Assembly: GCA_963971575.1 (NCBI GenBank)
Contig: OZ020611.1
Span: 183,534,535 to 183,598,534, forward strand
Reading direction: 5' to 3'
Length of the DNA stretch: 64,000 nucleotides
From: Liopterus haemorrhoidalis
Taxonomy: Eukaryota; Arthropoda; Insecta; Coleoptera; Dytiscidae
How positions within the stretch are numbered: the first letter of the stretch is position 1; every line of letters starts with the position of its first letter. The translations under genes were made by a program, and so were the position numbers. Below the pieces are notes generated by a model. The model saw only the letters and a list, made by a program, of their open reading frames with translations, made no database searches and was not told the origin of the DNA. Positions 13,228-24,100 of the stretch are shown here, piece after piece.

Positions 13228-13425
13228 TGAAGGCCTATATTAAGAAATGAATGTGAGAGGCTTAAGAAGAAGAAGAAGAAGAAGACAAAAACTTCGATAT
13301 TTATCCAGTTTTATCGTATACCAATGCGATAGTATGGTGATTTAAAAAGAACTGCTGGGTTAGCTTCAATCCGTACAGCTAAAAATGGAGTTAAATTGAA
13401 ATGGTTGATAAAGGCTTATATTAGA
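13228..13425 (+). repeat. tandem unit array, left part
   Basis: One unit of about 165-190 bp starting near GGCCTATATTAAGAAATGAA, containing ATGTGAGAGGCTTAAGAAG and an (AAG)n run, then TTCGATAT...CCAGTTTTAT and TTTAAAAAGAACTGCTGGGT. It continues after copy 2 of the composite repeat (14341-14700). The phrase resembles the end of a LINE-type coding region followed by a simple repeat, but no protein can be assigned. Confidence 0.7.
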
Positions 13426-14340
13426 TAAAAATTGATGTGAAGTGTGAATATTCACACATTTCAGGGTTTCGCAGGTATATAATAAGTGAAGGCGGTATGC
13501 TGAGTGTGTAGGACAAATTTTACTTTGTAGTAATCACGGCAAAATGAACGATATTTTAAAAATAATTTATCGTCTATTAATCATATAATAAGACTGGTTA
13601 TTAAATTTACGCTCTTAATAATTAAATACAACATTTGTCAAAATATAACTAGAATTTTGACAAAATAATTTCAACATAATAAAAATGCAAAAAAAAAACA
13701 GAAAAAATAAAATTCACTCCGTACTCGAACTCGAAACCCTTCGTTCCACCGCATTTTAGCTTACGACACCAGTGCTCTAACCCATTGCGCCATCGCACGC
13801 TTTGCATGTGAGTGTCTTACATTGGTATAACTTTTGTACTTTGTGAACCAAAAACCACAAAAAATGCGTTATTTTCCGAAAACATAATCTGATCAAAAAT
13901 TCCTGTTGTACTATTTTGGTTCACACCAATATACATTACTTAGAATTTTTTTAGATTTTTAGTTTAAACCATCTAGGCTACAGGTGTGGGACAAAAATTT
14001 TTTTGCACAATTTTGGCAAAAATCGCCCTCAAAATAATTTATTTTGCAAAAATAAAAATTTGATCGTTAATCCACGTACTAAGGGCTTTCATTTGATACC
14101 CTACTCAGAATTTAAAAAAAATATTTTTGTTTTCGATGAGCGCATATTTGTTTATATTTTTAGGGGGGTATGTTTTTTAGATGTTTTAGTATTTTTCCTA
14201 TGTGCGGGTCAAAGAGTTGTATAAGCATGCCAAATTTCAACTCTCTAGGTTTAGCCGTTTGGCTACAATTTTTACCGAACAGACAGACAGACGACAAAAT
14301 GACGGTATAAGGGTTTTTTGGTCATACCTACAAAACCCTA
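13426..14340 (+). repeat. composite repeat with tRNA-like core, copy 2
   Basis: Same termini as copy 1. The tRNA-like block is on the minus strand at about 13716-13805: an A-box-like TGGCGCAATGGGTTAGAGC and a B-box-like GGTTTCGAGTTCGAGT, about 35 bases apart. This core is the most tRNA-like of the three. The copy is inserted into a tandem array of roughly 165-bp units, so its borders can be read from the interrupted unit: left flank ends ATATTAGA, right flank resumes AAAATGGATG. Confidence 0.85.
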
Positions 14341-14700
14341 AAAATGGATGTGAGAGGCTTAAGAAGAAGAAGAAAACAAAAACTTCGATATCTAGCCTGT
14401 TTTATAGCACCAGTGCAATGGTGTGATAATTTCAAAAGAACTGCTGGAAATAAAGTTAAATGGAAAGTGTTGATAAAGGCCTATATTAGAAAATGGATGT
14501 GAGAGGCTTAAGAAGAAGAAGAAGAAGACGAACCTTTGATATCTAGCCAGTTTTATAGCATCAATGCAATGGTATCATGATTTAAAAAGAATTGCTGGGC
14601 TAGCTTGGATCTGTACTGCTGGAAATAGAATAAAATGGAAAAAGTTAAAGGCCATTAAAAAATGGATGTGAGAGGCTTAAAAAGAAGAAGAAGAATATAA
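14341..14700 (+). repeat. tandem unit array, right part
   Basis: Two further units of the array begun at 13228, with the phrase ATGTGAGAGGCTTAAGAAG at 14349, 14491 and (as TTAAAAAG) 14664. Units differ by point changes and by (AAG)n length. The array was one block before the composite repeat entered it. Confidence 0.75.
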
Positions 14701-16254
14701 TAATACGATTATAGCTAAAATACATAAATAAAATGTGATGTCACAAAGAACATTTGCGCATAGCGTCCAGGATCAACGCTCGTCGCCATTTCTTGGCTTG
14801 TTCGCTTCAATTTGGCTTTTGCTGGAACCGAATGAGTCTCATATAGCACTCAATACGTTTAGTATCTTTTAATTATTTTGTGCCCTGAACATTCTCATTG
14901 AAAATACCGTTGCATTCGTAGTGCTTTCAGTATTTCTTTTTCTCGCGCACAAATTTTTCTGCCAATTGAAATACAACGTCGAAACGTGGTTGTTTATGGA
15001 CCAAATTTAATGAGAAAATGGTGCACGATCACGCGCGCTCCCACGTTACTGCCTTGACTCAAGCTTAACGAATTTTACTAGGAAATTTTCCCGCACCCAC
15101 CATGCAGTCGTGTATAATATGTCTCATTTTATAATACGTAACTAAGAGGGAAACTTAATTTTTATGTTGTATAGGTATTTATAATATTATCTTAATGTAG
15201 TAAGGTAATTCTAAAATTACACATTTCAAAAAATTTGACAAATAATTGACATTAATGATAATCTGACATTTGTAATTTTTAAATTAATACAACCTTAATG
15301 CAGAGAAACATAACCAAAAATTTAAAAGTTGATTTACAAGTTCAAATGGTTCTATAACAGTCAATTTACAACAAAACACCAAAGTCACCAGATCTAGTAA
15401 CTTATTACAAAATGAAATATACAATACTTGCGCCATGATTTAGTCCCCCCTTTTTAGGATATTTTTAGTGGTATACTGAAATATAACGTAGATAATGAAA
15501 ACATACCTACAAACTGACTGAACTCACAAAATCAGCTAATTTTTACGAAATATGTATCTAAAAACTCGTCACAAGGCATAACAAGCGTAAATCTAAATGT
15601 GACTGTAAAAAAAATAATTATATGCATTAATTATAAACACCGTTTCATTTATATATTGGATTTCATGTTAACATGGGTGGATCCAGTAGTTTTTTTTTTT
15701 TTTCAAGGGTGTTGCTCTAATAAATTTAATAGGAAAATACAATTTTTTATGACTCCCCTTCGTACGTTCTCAAGAAATAAATATATTATTTTTCTATAGA
15801 ACGATGGGTATGATCAGTAAACAATAATTTTTTATATTTGCGCAAATGAAATAATATATAATAATATCTTTCCGAAGGGGAGGGGGGTTGCCCCCTAGAT
15901 CCCGCCCTTTAATGTTAAGAACCAAACGTTCTCTAATTTTTGGACACCTCTCTTAGTTCAAATTTAAAACATAGGCTTTATGATCTTTTTGGGAGCAGCT
16001 TGGGGTCCACCATAAACAGTAAATATCGTTTCCGTGTACAATATATTATATGGAATATTTCAAACCGAACTGAATTTATTCTCCCATCTTGTTTAATAAA
16101 TACTGAAGCTAGTAATCAATAAACAATCAGTTTGAGAGCTTTTAACCGAGTTGGGTTTTGTAATGATTTGAATTCTCTCCGAGTAAACACGTTGATCAGT
16201 CGTCATCGAAATTCGGAGCTGTAGTGAATCTAAGATTTTCAGATTGCGTTATGA
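14701..16254. other. no gene seen
   Basis: AT-rich spacer. A GC-richer part at 14750-15110 has no frame. Confidence 0.5.
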
Positions 16255-16400
16255 ATTGTGGGTTGGCCAATGGGCGGGGATTATGAATCAGTGAACGAGT
16301 GGAATTTATATATGATGTTGTGACCCCGCCCAGCTGTCATAACCAAGCAAGCGACTGGCTAACTTACAGTACTTTATCATTTCTCGCGCTTGCTCAGTCT
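16255..16400 (+). promoter_or_regulatory. promoter-like cluster upstream of spalt
   Basis: Within 140 bases: an NF-Y-type CCAAT (16267-16271) touching a GC box GGGCGGGG (16272-16279), a TATA-like TTTATATATG (16305-16314), an inverse GC box ACCCCGCCC (16323-16331), and an insect initiator-like TCAGTC (16394-16399). The spacing of TATA and TCAGTC (about 85 bases) is too long for one core promoter; a TATA-driven start near 16335 would fit. It lies 1.9 kb before the first spalt exon found, on the same strand. Inference only. Confidence 0.35.
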
Positions 16401-18289
16401 TGACTATAACTAAAACTCCCCCTCTCATAAAGCACATATATCAAACCACAAATATAACAAGCCTATGAAACGATTCCTTTTTTGTATTCTTCTTATTTTT
16501 AATTCTTTTGTCGAGGGTTATTTTTACTGACAAAATAATATATGAAACAAGATTTTAGTTCAATTCTTAGGAACCCTAAAGACAAAACAATTCTTAAATA
16601 GCATTCTTATCTATTTTTAACTTATGTTAGACGGACGAATGTTACCTACTTATAAATATGTGACTGCTTCATTTCAAAATTTAGAAAATAACAAATCTTT
16701 AACTGTCAACTTAACGCTTAACTATATGTATTAGGTAGCGTACTACTATATTTTAGCTTGCCTTGTTTATTTCTGCCTTGGGTTCTATGGAGATGGCTAC
16801 GGAGCAGGACCGGCCTTCATTGTAAAGAAACTCGGGTGCAAATAATTTTTTTGAACTTTTCACGAACAATTGGTGCGTGAAAAGCAGACATTCACTCCTG
16901 AACTGTTAAAAAACAGAGGGCCGAAAATCGGTCCTTAACATTGTTAAGGAGCGATTGAACACTTGAACTCAAGGTCAAGAGTAGAAAATCGATCTCTCAT
17001 AACCTTTGATTGAATTTATAGAATCTTTAAAACGTCTGAACCACTAATAACACAGTTCGACTCAAAATATCTTCTCCAAAAGCTTTAGGTTAAAATGTCA
17101 GTTTTATTTCAACTTGTTTTTTAAATAGAAAATGCCGACCGGCGTAGCGTAGCGGTAACACACGTGCCCTGCATTGCTAAGGTCTCGGGTTCCAATCCTG
17201 TTCAGGCATGGAATTTTCATTGTCCTAGCTAATGTCTTAAAAGAAAAGACCATAAACGTGAAATAAAAAAAGCTGTTTTCAAAAGTTCAACTGATTCTAT
17301 TGTCTTCTTTCCAAGTTTAAAACAAAATTGCGCATTGGCGCACTGTTCTTTGATCAAGTACGCATCTTAAAAATCAACGAGATAAAATTTGAACAAAATG
17401 AATTAGTGAAACAATTTCAAAGGCAGCCAAGTCAGAAACAACAGCTGCATCATATCAAGTCGCCATTCCTTTCTCCACTTACTAGGTTTTCCGTATAGCA
17501 CGCAATTCGCGTAGGTACATTTAGATATCGAGTTAGATACAACTCTAACCTTGTGTAACTCTCGTGTTAATTGCTATTGGATTAGTTCTTATCCATCCAT
17601 ATTTTCCAGCACATAGCGCGCTTGATTTTTTTTTTTTTTTGTTCAAATATTTTTTCTCAGAAGACCTATGAAACAATATTTTTTTATGCCAGCTCATGTT
17701 TAATTACAAGAAAAATATGTCCCTTAAATGCGTGTTTCTGGAGTGTTGGGGGGGGGGGGAGTTAATATCTTGAGCCAACAACCCCCCTCCACCGGATATA
17801 CCTTCTGTGCAAGTTGAATTTAATACAGCCATGTATTGCTGTTCTTAAAGAAAAATTGTGTACAAATTTTTAATTTACCTACCTAGAACCGGACTTTTTT
17901 TAATTTAAATTTGTTTTTAGTCCGTACCTAATAGGAGATCACTGTCGTTATGCACTACTTAAAATATCTTATTCGATTTCTTAAAAAGTTGTCTTTCTTT
18001 TGCTATTATTTTACGGAAAATATAGATATTTATATTTTCATGTTTTCAGGTTTTTTTTTTTTTTATTTTCATTAACAGAGCATTAGCCTGGCATAAGTTT
18101 GGCGGTTTGACAGAGCATTAGCCTGTATGTTTTTGAAAAAATTTTAAATTACTTCAACGGGGTGCGATTTCAGACCTGCATGTTACCCAAATTGCACCTT
18201 GTATGTTGGGAAGTTATTGATGTTATTGTTATTGTTATTATTGTTATTATATTATTGTTTCTTGTACTGATATTATTTTTTGTTTTTAG
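16401..18289. other. spacer or 5' intron before the first spalt exon found
   Basis: Apart from the SINE, nothing supported. It could contain the missing first exon; I found no ATG-to-donor segment whose phase fits the 18290 acceptor and that resembles a SALL N-terminus. A poly-G run is at 17750-17759. Confidence 0.4.
17131..17272 (+). mobile_element. tRNA-derived SINE
   Basis: Starts GCCGACCGGCGTAGCGTAGC (A-box region TAGCGTAGCGGTAACAC) with a B-box GGGTTCCAATCC about 35 bases on, then a non-tRNA body and an A-rich tail. The anticodon arm does not form a normal tRNA and no CCA-type end follows, so a SINE is more likely than a tRNA gene. Confidence 0.75.
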
Positions 18290-21120
18290 GTGATAGTCCG
18301 GCATCATGTTCGGAGGAAGACGTGAGTTGTGGAGTCCCCGTCGACGCGAGTATCGTTACAGAACCCCTCACATGTACGAGATGTCAAGAACAATTCACGA
18401 ATGTCCCAGAATTCCTGTCACATAAGGCCGTCTGCGAGAGACAGGCCTTTCAACACCTAAACCTCACACCCTCAGACTCCGAAGACATGGTCATATCAGA
18501 ATACGATGAAGAAGAGGATGAGGAAACGGGAGGCAAAAGACTTGAAAAAGACCGACGGCATAGGCAGGATGCCGCCAATAATAATAGTGTAGACGAAGAA
18601 GAAGGAGAGAGAGAAATAGACGGATTACCGGTCGAGTTCCCTTTTCCATTGCCATCATCAACGAGTCATGTTACGTTGGAGGCATTACAAAATACCAAAG
18701 TGGCCGTCGCTCAATTCGCAGCGACAGCGATGGCCAACAACGCTGACAACGAGGCAGCGCTACAAGAGCTAGCCGTGTTACAATCCACCTTATTCACACT
18801 GCAGCATCAGCAAGTGTTCCAGCTTCAACTCATCAATCAGTTACAGCAACAACTCACCATCAACAGAGTTAACAAAGACGGCAGTCCTACATCACCCCTT
18901 ACGGACCAGCCTAACGAACAATCCACAAATGAGGAGTCCCCGGAGAGACCCTCGACACCGTCCGAACCAAGGGAACCAACCCCGCCACCGCCACCGCCAC
19001 CTCCATCCACATCCGTTCCTCCACCACCTCCTCAAGAACCCACGGACACACCGATTACCGAGCCTTCAACCCTACCATTGTCCATCCAACCAAACATGTG
19101 CTCGATATCATCATCACTTGCTGCGTCTATCATAACAAACAACGATCCACCACCTTCACTCGACGAGCCTAATACATTAGAAATGCTCCAAAAAAGAGCA
19201 CAGGAAGTATTGGATAACGCCAGCCAAGGTCTCCTTGCCAATAATTTAGCAGATGAGTTAGCGTTCAGGAAAAGCAAAGGTTCACTATCACCGTACGATT
19301 CAAAATCAGGTAGAAACGAACCATTTTTCAAACATCGTTGTAGATATTGTGGGAAAGTATTCGGTTCAGACTCGGCATTACAAATTCACATACGATCTCA
19401 TACAGGCGAACGGCCATTTAAATGTAATGTGTGCGGCAGTCGCTTCACAACAAAAGGAAACTTAAAAGTTCACTTCCAAAGACACACAACCAAATTCCCT
19501 CACATCAAAATGAATCCTAATCCAGTACCGGAGCATTTAGACAAATACCACCCACCTCTGTTAGCTCAGATGGGTCAGTCTGGAGGAATGTCTCCAGGAC
19601 CACCAGCACATCATCCAGCCCACGCCTTCTCACCAGGAAATCCATTTCCTCCAACATCAATGCCGGTATATCGACCGCCAATGCCACCAACAGATCTCAT
19701 AACACCCCGACTTCCTACCTCCCTCCAGAGACCGGAAGGACCTAACCCTAGAATACTCCCATCATACCCGCTCTTCGTAAGACGAGAAGAACAAGACGTA
19801 CCAGAAAACTTAACAAAACCTCCAAGCTCCCCTTCACCGGAAACTCATATGAAAACAGAACCAATGGACGATAGAGAAATAGAAGAACCAAAAGAACCAC
19901 AACCACCCATAACGCCAAAACAAGAACTCGATATGTATAACGAGGAACTAGAACAAGAAAACATGCAATCACCTGGTTTATACGATGACTGTAGTATGGA
20001 TAGTAAATATAGTAATGAAGAATTATTGAGGGTGAGAAGTCCATTAATGGAACATGGAGATAACATGCAAGATGAACCTGAGAATTTATCAAATAAAAGT
20101 AATTCAGTAACAATGCCATTAAGCATATCAACCGGTCAAAGACTGCCAGCATCATTTAATTTTCCCCACGCATCATCACCACCAAGTAGTACGTCTTCCG
20201 GGAGTATGGGTTCATTTTCAATACCATGTGGTACTGATCCTGCCAAAGATCCTGCTTTGTACACTAGCCTGTTGCCACGACCAGGAAGTAACGACAATTC
20301 ATGGGAGAGTCTTATTGAAGTAACAAAAACATCAGAGACAAGTAAACTGCAACAGCTAGTTGATAACATAGAACACAAACTGACTGATCCTAACCAATGT
20401 GTGATATGCCATCGTGTTTTGTCTTGTAAGAGCGCTCTCCAAATGCATTATCGAACACATACAGGAGAGAGGCCGTTTAAATGTAAAATATGCGGTCGAG
20501 CATTTACCACAAAGGGAAATTTAAAGACGCACATGGGTGTCCATCGAGCGAAACCACCAATGCGAGTCTTACATCAATGTCCTGTATGTCATAAAAAGTT
20601 CACCAATGCCTTAGTCTTACAACAACACATAAGACTACACACTGGGGAACCAACAGACCTCACGCCAGAACAAATACAAGCAGCAGAAATCAAAGAATTT
20701 TCCTCACCAACTTTCCCCGGCATGCCAAATTCTGTCAGTCCTTTCTTGACTCAACACATACAAATTCCAGGTCTCTCACCATTAACCGCGACGAATCTCT
20801 CCCTAAACATGAAATCAAATGATATGGATATGAAAGAAGATCAAGAAGAAGAAGAAGATATGGACAAATATGATATGTCAAACGAAAAATTACCATCATT
20901 TTCAACATCTCTTGCAGCGTTAGAGAACCAAGTAAAAACAATCACAACAATGGCATCACAGTTAACAGCATCAAATCGTCAAGAAGAAATGTTATGTTCC
21001 TCAAGGATAATGACCTCAACACCAACACCACAAAATGGGGAAAAATCTCCAACACGTTCAGAAGTTGAAAGTCCAACTGGATCTGATATTAGATCATCGC
21101 CAAATCAAATGCCCGTCCAG
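18290..21120 (+). CDS. salm: spalt exon with C2HC finger, Gln-rich helix and five C2H2 fingers
   Basis: The acceptor is the AG at 18288-18289 after a T-rich tract; the donor is CAG/GTACAA at 21120-21121. The exon starts at codon position 2 and ends on a codon boundary; open reading continues a few codons into the intron to a stop at 21154. Visible parts: a C2HC finger (CxxC-x12-H-x3-C) at 18373-18435; an acidic stretch; the conserved Gln-rich helix beginning VTLEALQ at 18670-18867; a Pro-rich linker at about 18960-19050; first C2H2 pair at 19339-19485; a long Pro/Ser/Glu-rich linker; second pair plus third attached finger at 20398-20640. A Met-, Asp- and Glu-rich tail follows. The upstream exon should encode the short N-terminal segment (in many SALL proteins a repression motif beginning MSRRKQ); I did not find it in 1-18289. 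Confidence 0.95.
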
Positions 21121-24100
21121 GTACAATATTTACAATATGACACGATTTACAGATAAAATCAACTCCCAGTAGATACCTTTAAAATATGGTAACCAAATAA
21201 GTTCGTACAACTCATTTGGCTCCCTCATATTTAATTATTACATTCGACTATCCAAAACTTATATCTAAGTAGTCAAATTTTGCATATTTCAATACTGTAT
21301 TTTTTCTACAACTGTCAAACAGGGTAAGGTTCCACGTATTGCTCTTCGTGTGGAAAGTACGTTATTCTTTCATGGCGTTAATTTTTTAAAGTTGTCATGA
21401 CAGTAGTGCACTAAATTGTTTATTGTACTTGGGCAAGTAACACTTTAGTGCACGGTAAAAGACATTGAAGAATAAGTACAAAATCAAAGAATTAATTATT
21501 AATGAAATATTTTATTAAGAAATATACAAAAATCGGTCGTTAGAAATAGGTACAATTGCTATATTCTTATAATTATATTTGATCAATGAAATGGAAAAAT
21601 TAGTTACAATACTTAAATTAAAAGAACAATTACTTACTTAATTTGTAAACAGCTGCTTACATGTGCACCAGAAGAAGATGCTGAAGGGTTAGTTGCTTCA
21701 GATATAATCTGGTTAAATTGAAGCAGTCACAATCCAGAAAATAATTCACAATTTAACATTTTTGAAAAATTTGTGAAACTATTTACATTTCCGTAACACT
21801 GAGGCAATTACAATTGCTGTTTCTTTTTATCTGAGATCTTAGTTCTGCTGGAGCAAAAAGTTTGCTCGACAATTTGTGAGTGTTCTATTTAACTTGCTCA
21901 CGAGCAAAATATTCAACGAACCAGTTCACTGGGTAATTTAGCTTGTTTAATGTTTATGCACGTACCCATCAACTAAGGTCGAATATGTCAAATGATAGTA
22001 TTTAAAATTATGCTCGTCAAGTTGCGCTGTTTTATGATTGACATAATGGACTATGCTTTGCTTATCCTCATCATATCAACGAGTGACGGAAATATGACAG
22101 AGTCATAACCAGATTTGATGCTCTTTTCTATCCGTACCACTGTTGGATAGCGGCACAGCGGGCGCTTACCTTGCAAACATGTCGGACTGTATGTCGCTGA
22201 ACGCTCATTCTTTTGACTTATAGACAAGGCTAGCGCCGGAAACACCGCTAGACATGGCTTACTTAGGCAAATGGTAATAGTTGCATTCAGGTGCATGTTT
22301 TCAGCCTGGAACTACTTACACAGTATAAAATGGTACAAAATAAAATAAATGTACTTCGACATCGGCTCATATGCGCACTTTATGCGGCTCATGCCCCGCA
22401 TACCCAGACCCCAAGCCACTGACAGTTTCATAGCACAATTTTTAATTCAGGTAAATTTAAAATTTTACCACAGTATGCCATGCAATCTGTTGCTGTTGTT
22501 AAATGTTTAGGCTACAAAGTTTACCTTGATTTAGTTATTGTTTTGCCGTGTGATTTATGTCACTCACTTTTTTCCGTCAGGACTTCTCTCTCTTGGCTCA
22601 GTCTATTAGTTATTATGTCAATGTGTTTTATGTCTAAAATAAGCGTTCAATTATTTCAACTCAGATAAAGAGAATACAGCATACATTTTAAAATAGACAT
22701 TAAAGTTTTTTTTTTTACAAAGAAATGAGTTTCTTACTTTTACATATCTTAATTCAGTTGTAGAAAAAATATTGTGTGCACCTCGTACACGAAATACGTT
22801 TAGCATTCTCGAATTATTTGTTCGACTCGTCTCCGGCTTGTCAAACAAACCACACTCGTGAGCTAAACTGGCATTTCGCGCACTTGGTACACAAATACCT
22901 AAATGAAAACAGAACTCATAAATTATTGACTTTCAAATAAATATTAAGTAATTATTTGTGATTAATTAACATTAACATTGCCCATTGTCTTTGAATTAAT
23001 TTAATATTTTGAGTAATGTATTATTCTTATTTTATTTTGTATTAATATTTCATTTCCATCTCAAATTTTTGTATTTGTTTTAATGGTAATAAATAAATTT
23101 TCAAATAAAATTTATAGTTATTATAAAGAAACATATCTGAGTGCTAACAAAAGAATAAAAGTAAATGGACTGGACTAATTAGAAAATAATGAAACTTAAG
23201 ATTAAGAGGCTTAATAGGATACTCATTTAATTCATCTCATGCCCATATAATGCTCTATATTATGGATCCATTATATACCAAGACTTGGTTACAGCTTGTA
23301 AGCTATATGAATCATTGTATGGATATATTCAAGCTCTGTGATCAAAATTTTACTGAGTGGGAAAATTATCAGCAACAAACAATAGCTTGAAATAGTTTTC
23401 AAGCGAAATCGCACGTATTATAATTTTAGTGATTCCTTCTCAGACTTTCTGTCCTGTTAAAACCACAGAAAGTTTATCAAAATGTGAATGGACGATTTCT
23501 TCCCCTGAAGAGATTGTAAAAAAGTCTTCAGAACTTGTTAAATCGTAACCGAAATATCTAGTGTTTTTTACAATTTGTTGAGTTTCTGAAGTCTATTCTG
23601 TAACTTGACAGTTATTTGCGAAATAAAGTGGCGCAATTTTAAAACTTTTAGTGTACCATGAAGCCCCTCGCTTTTAGTGTTAATTATTTAGACTCCTTTT
23701 TAAGTTAAATTTAGTGTAAAGTTTACACTTATATACTGGTTAAATAGTGTTAAAGTAGTGTTAATTTTAACACTGGAAAAGTAATATTTCATAAAAATAA
23801 CACTATCTGAATAAATGAAGATTTACACGGTGAACCAAATCACCATGATTTGATTAAAACTAGTAAACTTTTTACTTCTTTAAAACGAAAATTTAAACAC
23901 GAAAATTTTAACTAATCTGAGAATGAACTTTTACACTTATGAATTTTTTGCTGTGTATGTAAACAACAAGTACAAATGTCAAAAAAACAATATCACTTTT
24001 CAGATAGGACACTTAGGTCTTTTCTCAAGAGCAACACTATTTTGTTGCTCACAACAAGTGCACTATCGATAAGTCACAGAATACCAACATGAGGTACTGA

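Noticed and set aside
13716..13805. tRNA gene on the minus strand
   Set aside because: Box A and B are present but the acceptor stem does not close and the block is part of a dispersed repeat, so it is called tRNA-like.
16465..16530. Short frame MKRFLFCILLIFNSFVEG resembling a signal peptide
   Set aside because: Only 21 codons then a stop; hydrophobic start peptides are common by chance in T-rich DNA and the phase does not fit the spalt acceptor.
16787..16823. ATG-initiated segment MEMATEQDRPS followed by GTAAAG as possible spalt exon 1
   Set aside because: The donor leaves two extra bases, which would create an immediate stop when joined to 18290.
19748..20155. 135-codon minus frame inside the spalt exon
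   Set aside because: Antisense shadow of a coding exon.
22051..22296. 81-codon minus frame in spalt intron 1
   Set aside because: Slightly higher GC but no recognised motif and no splice support.
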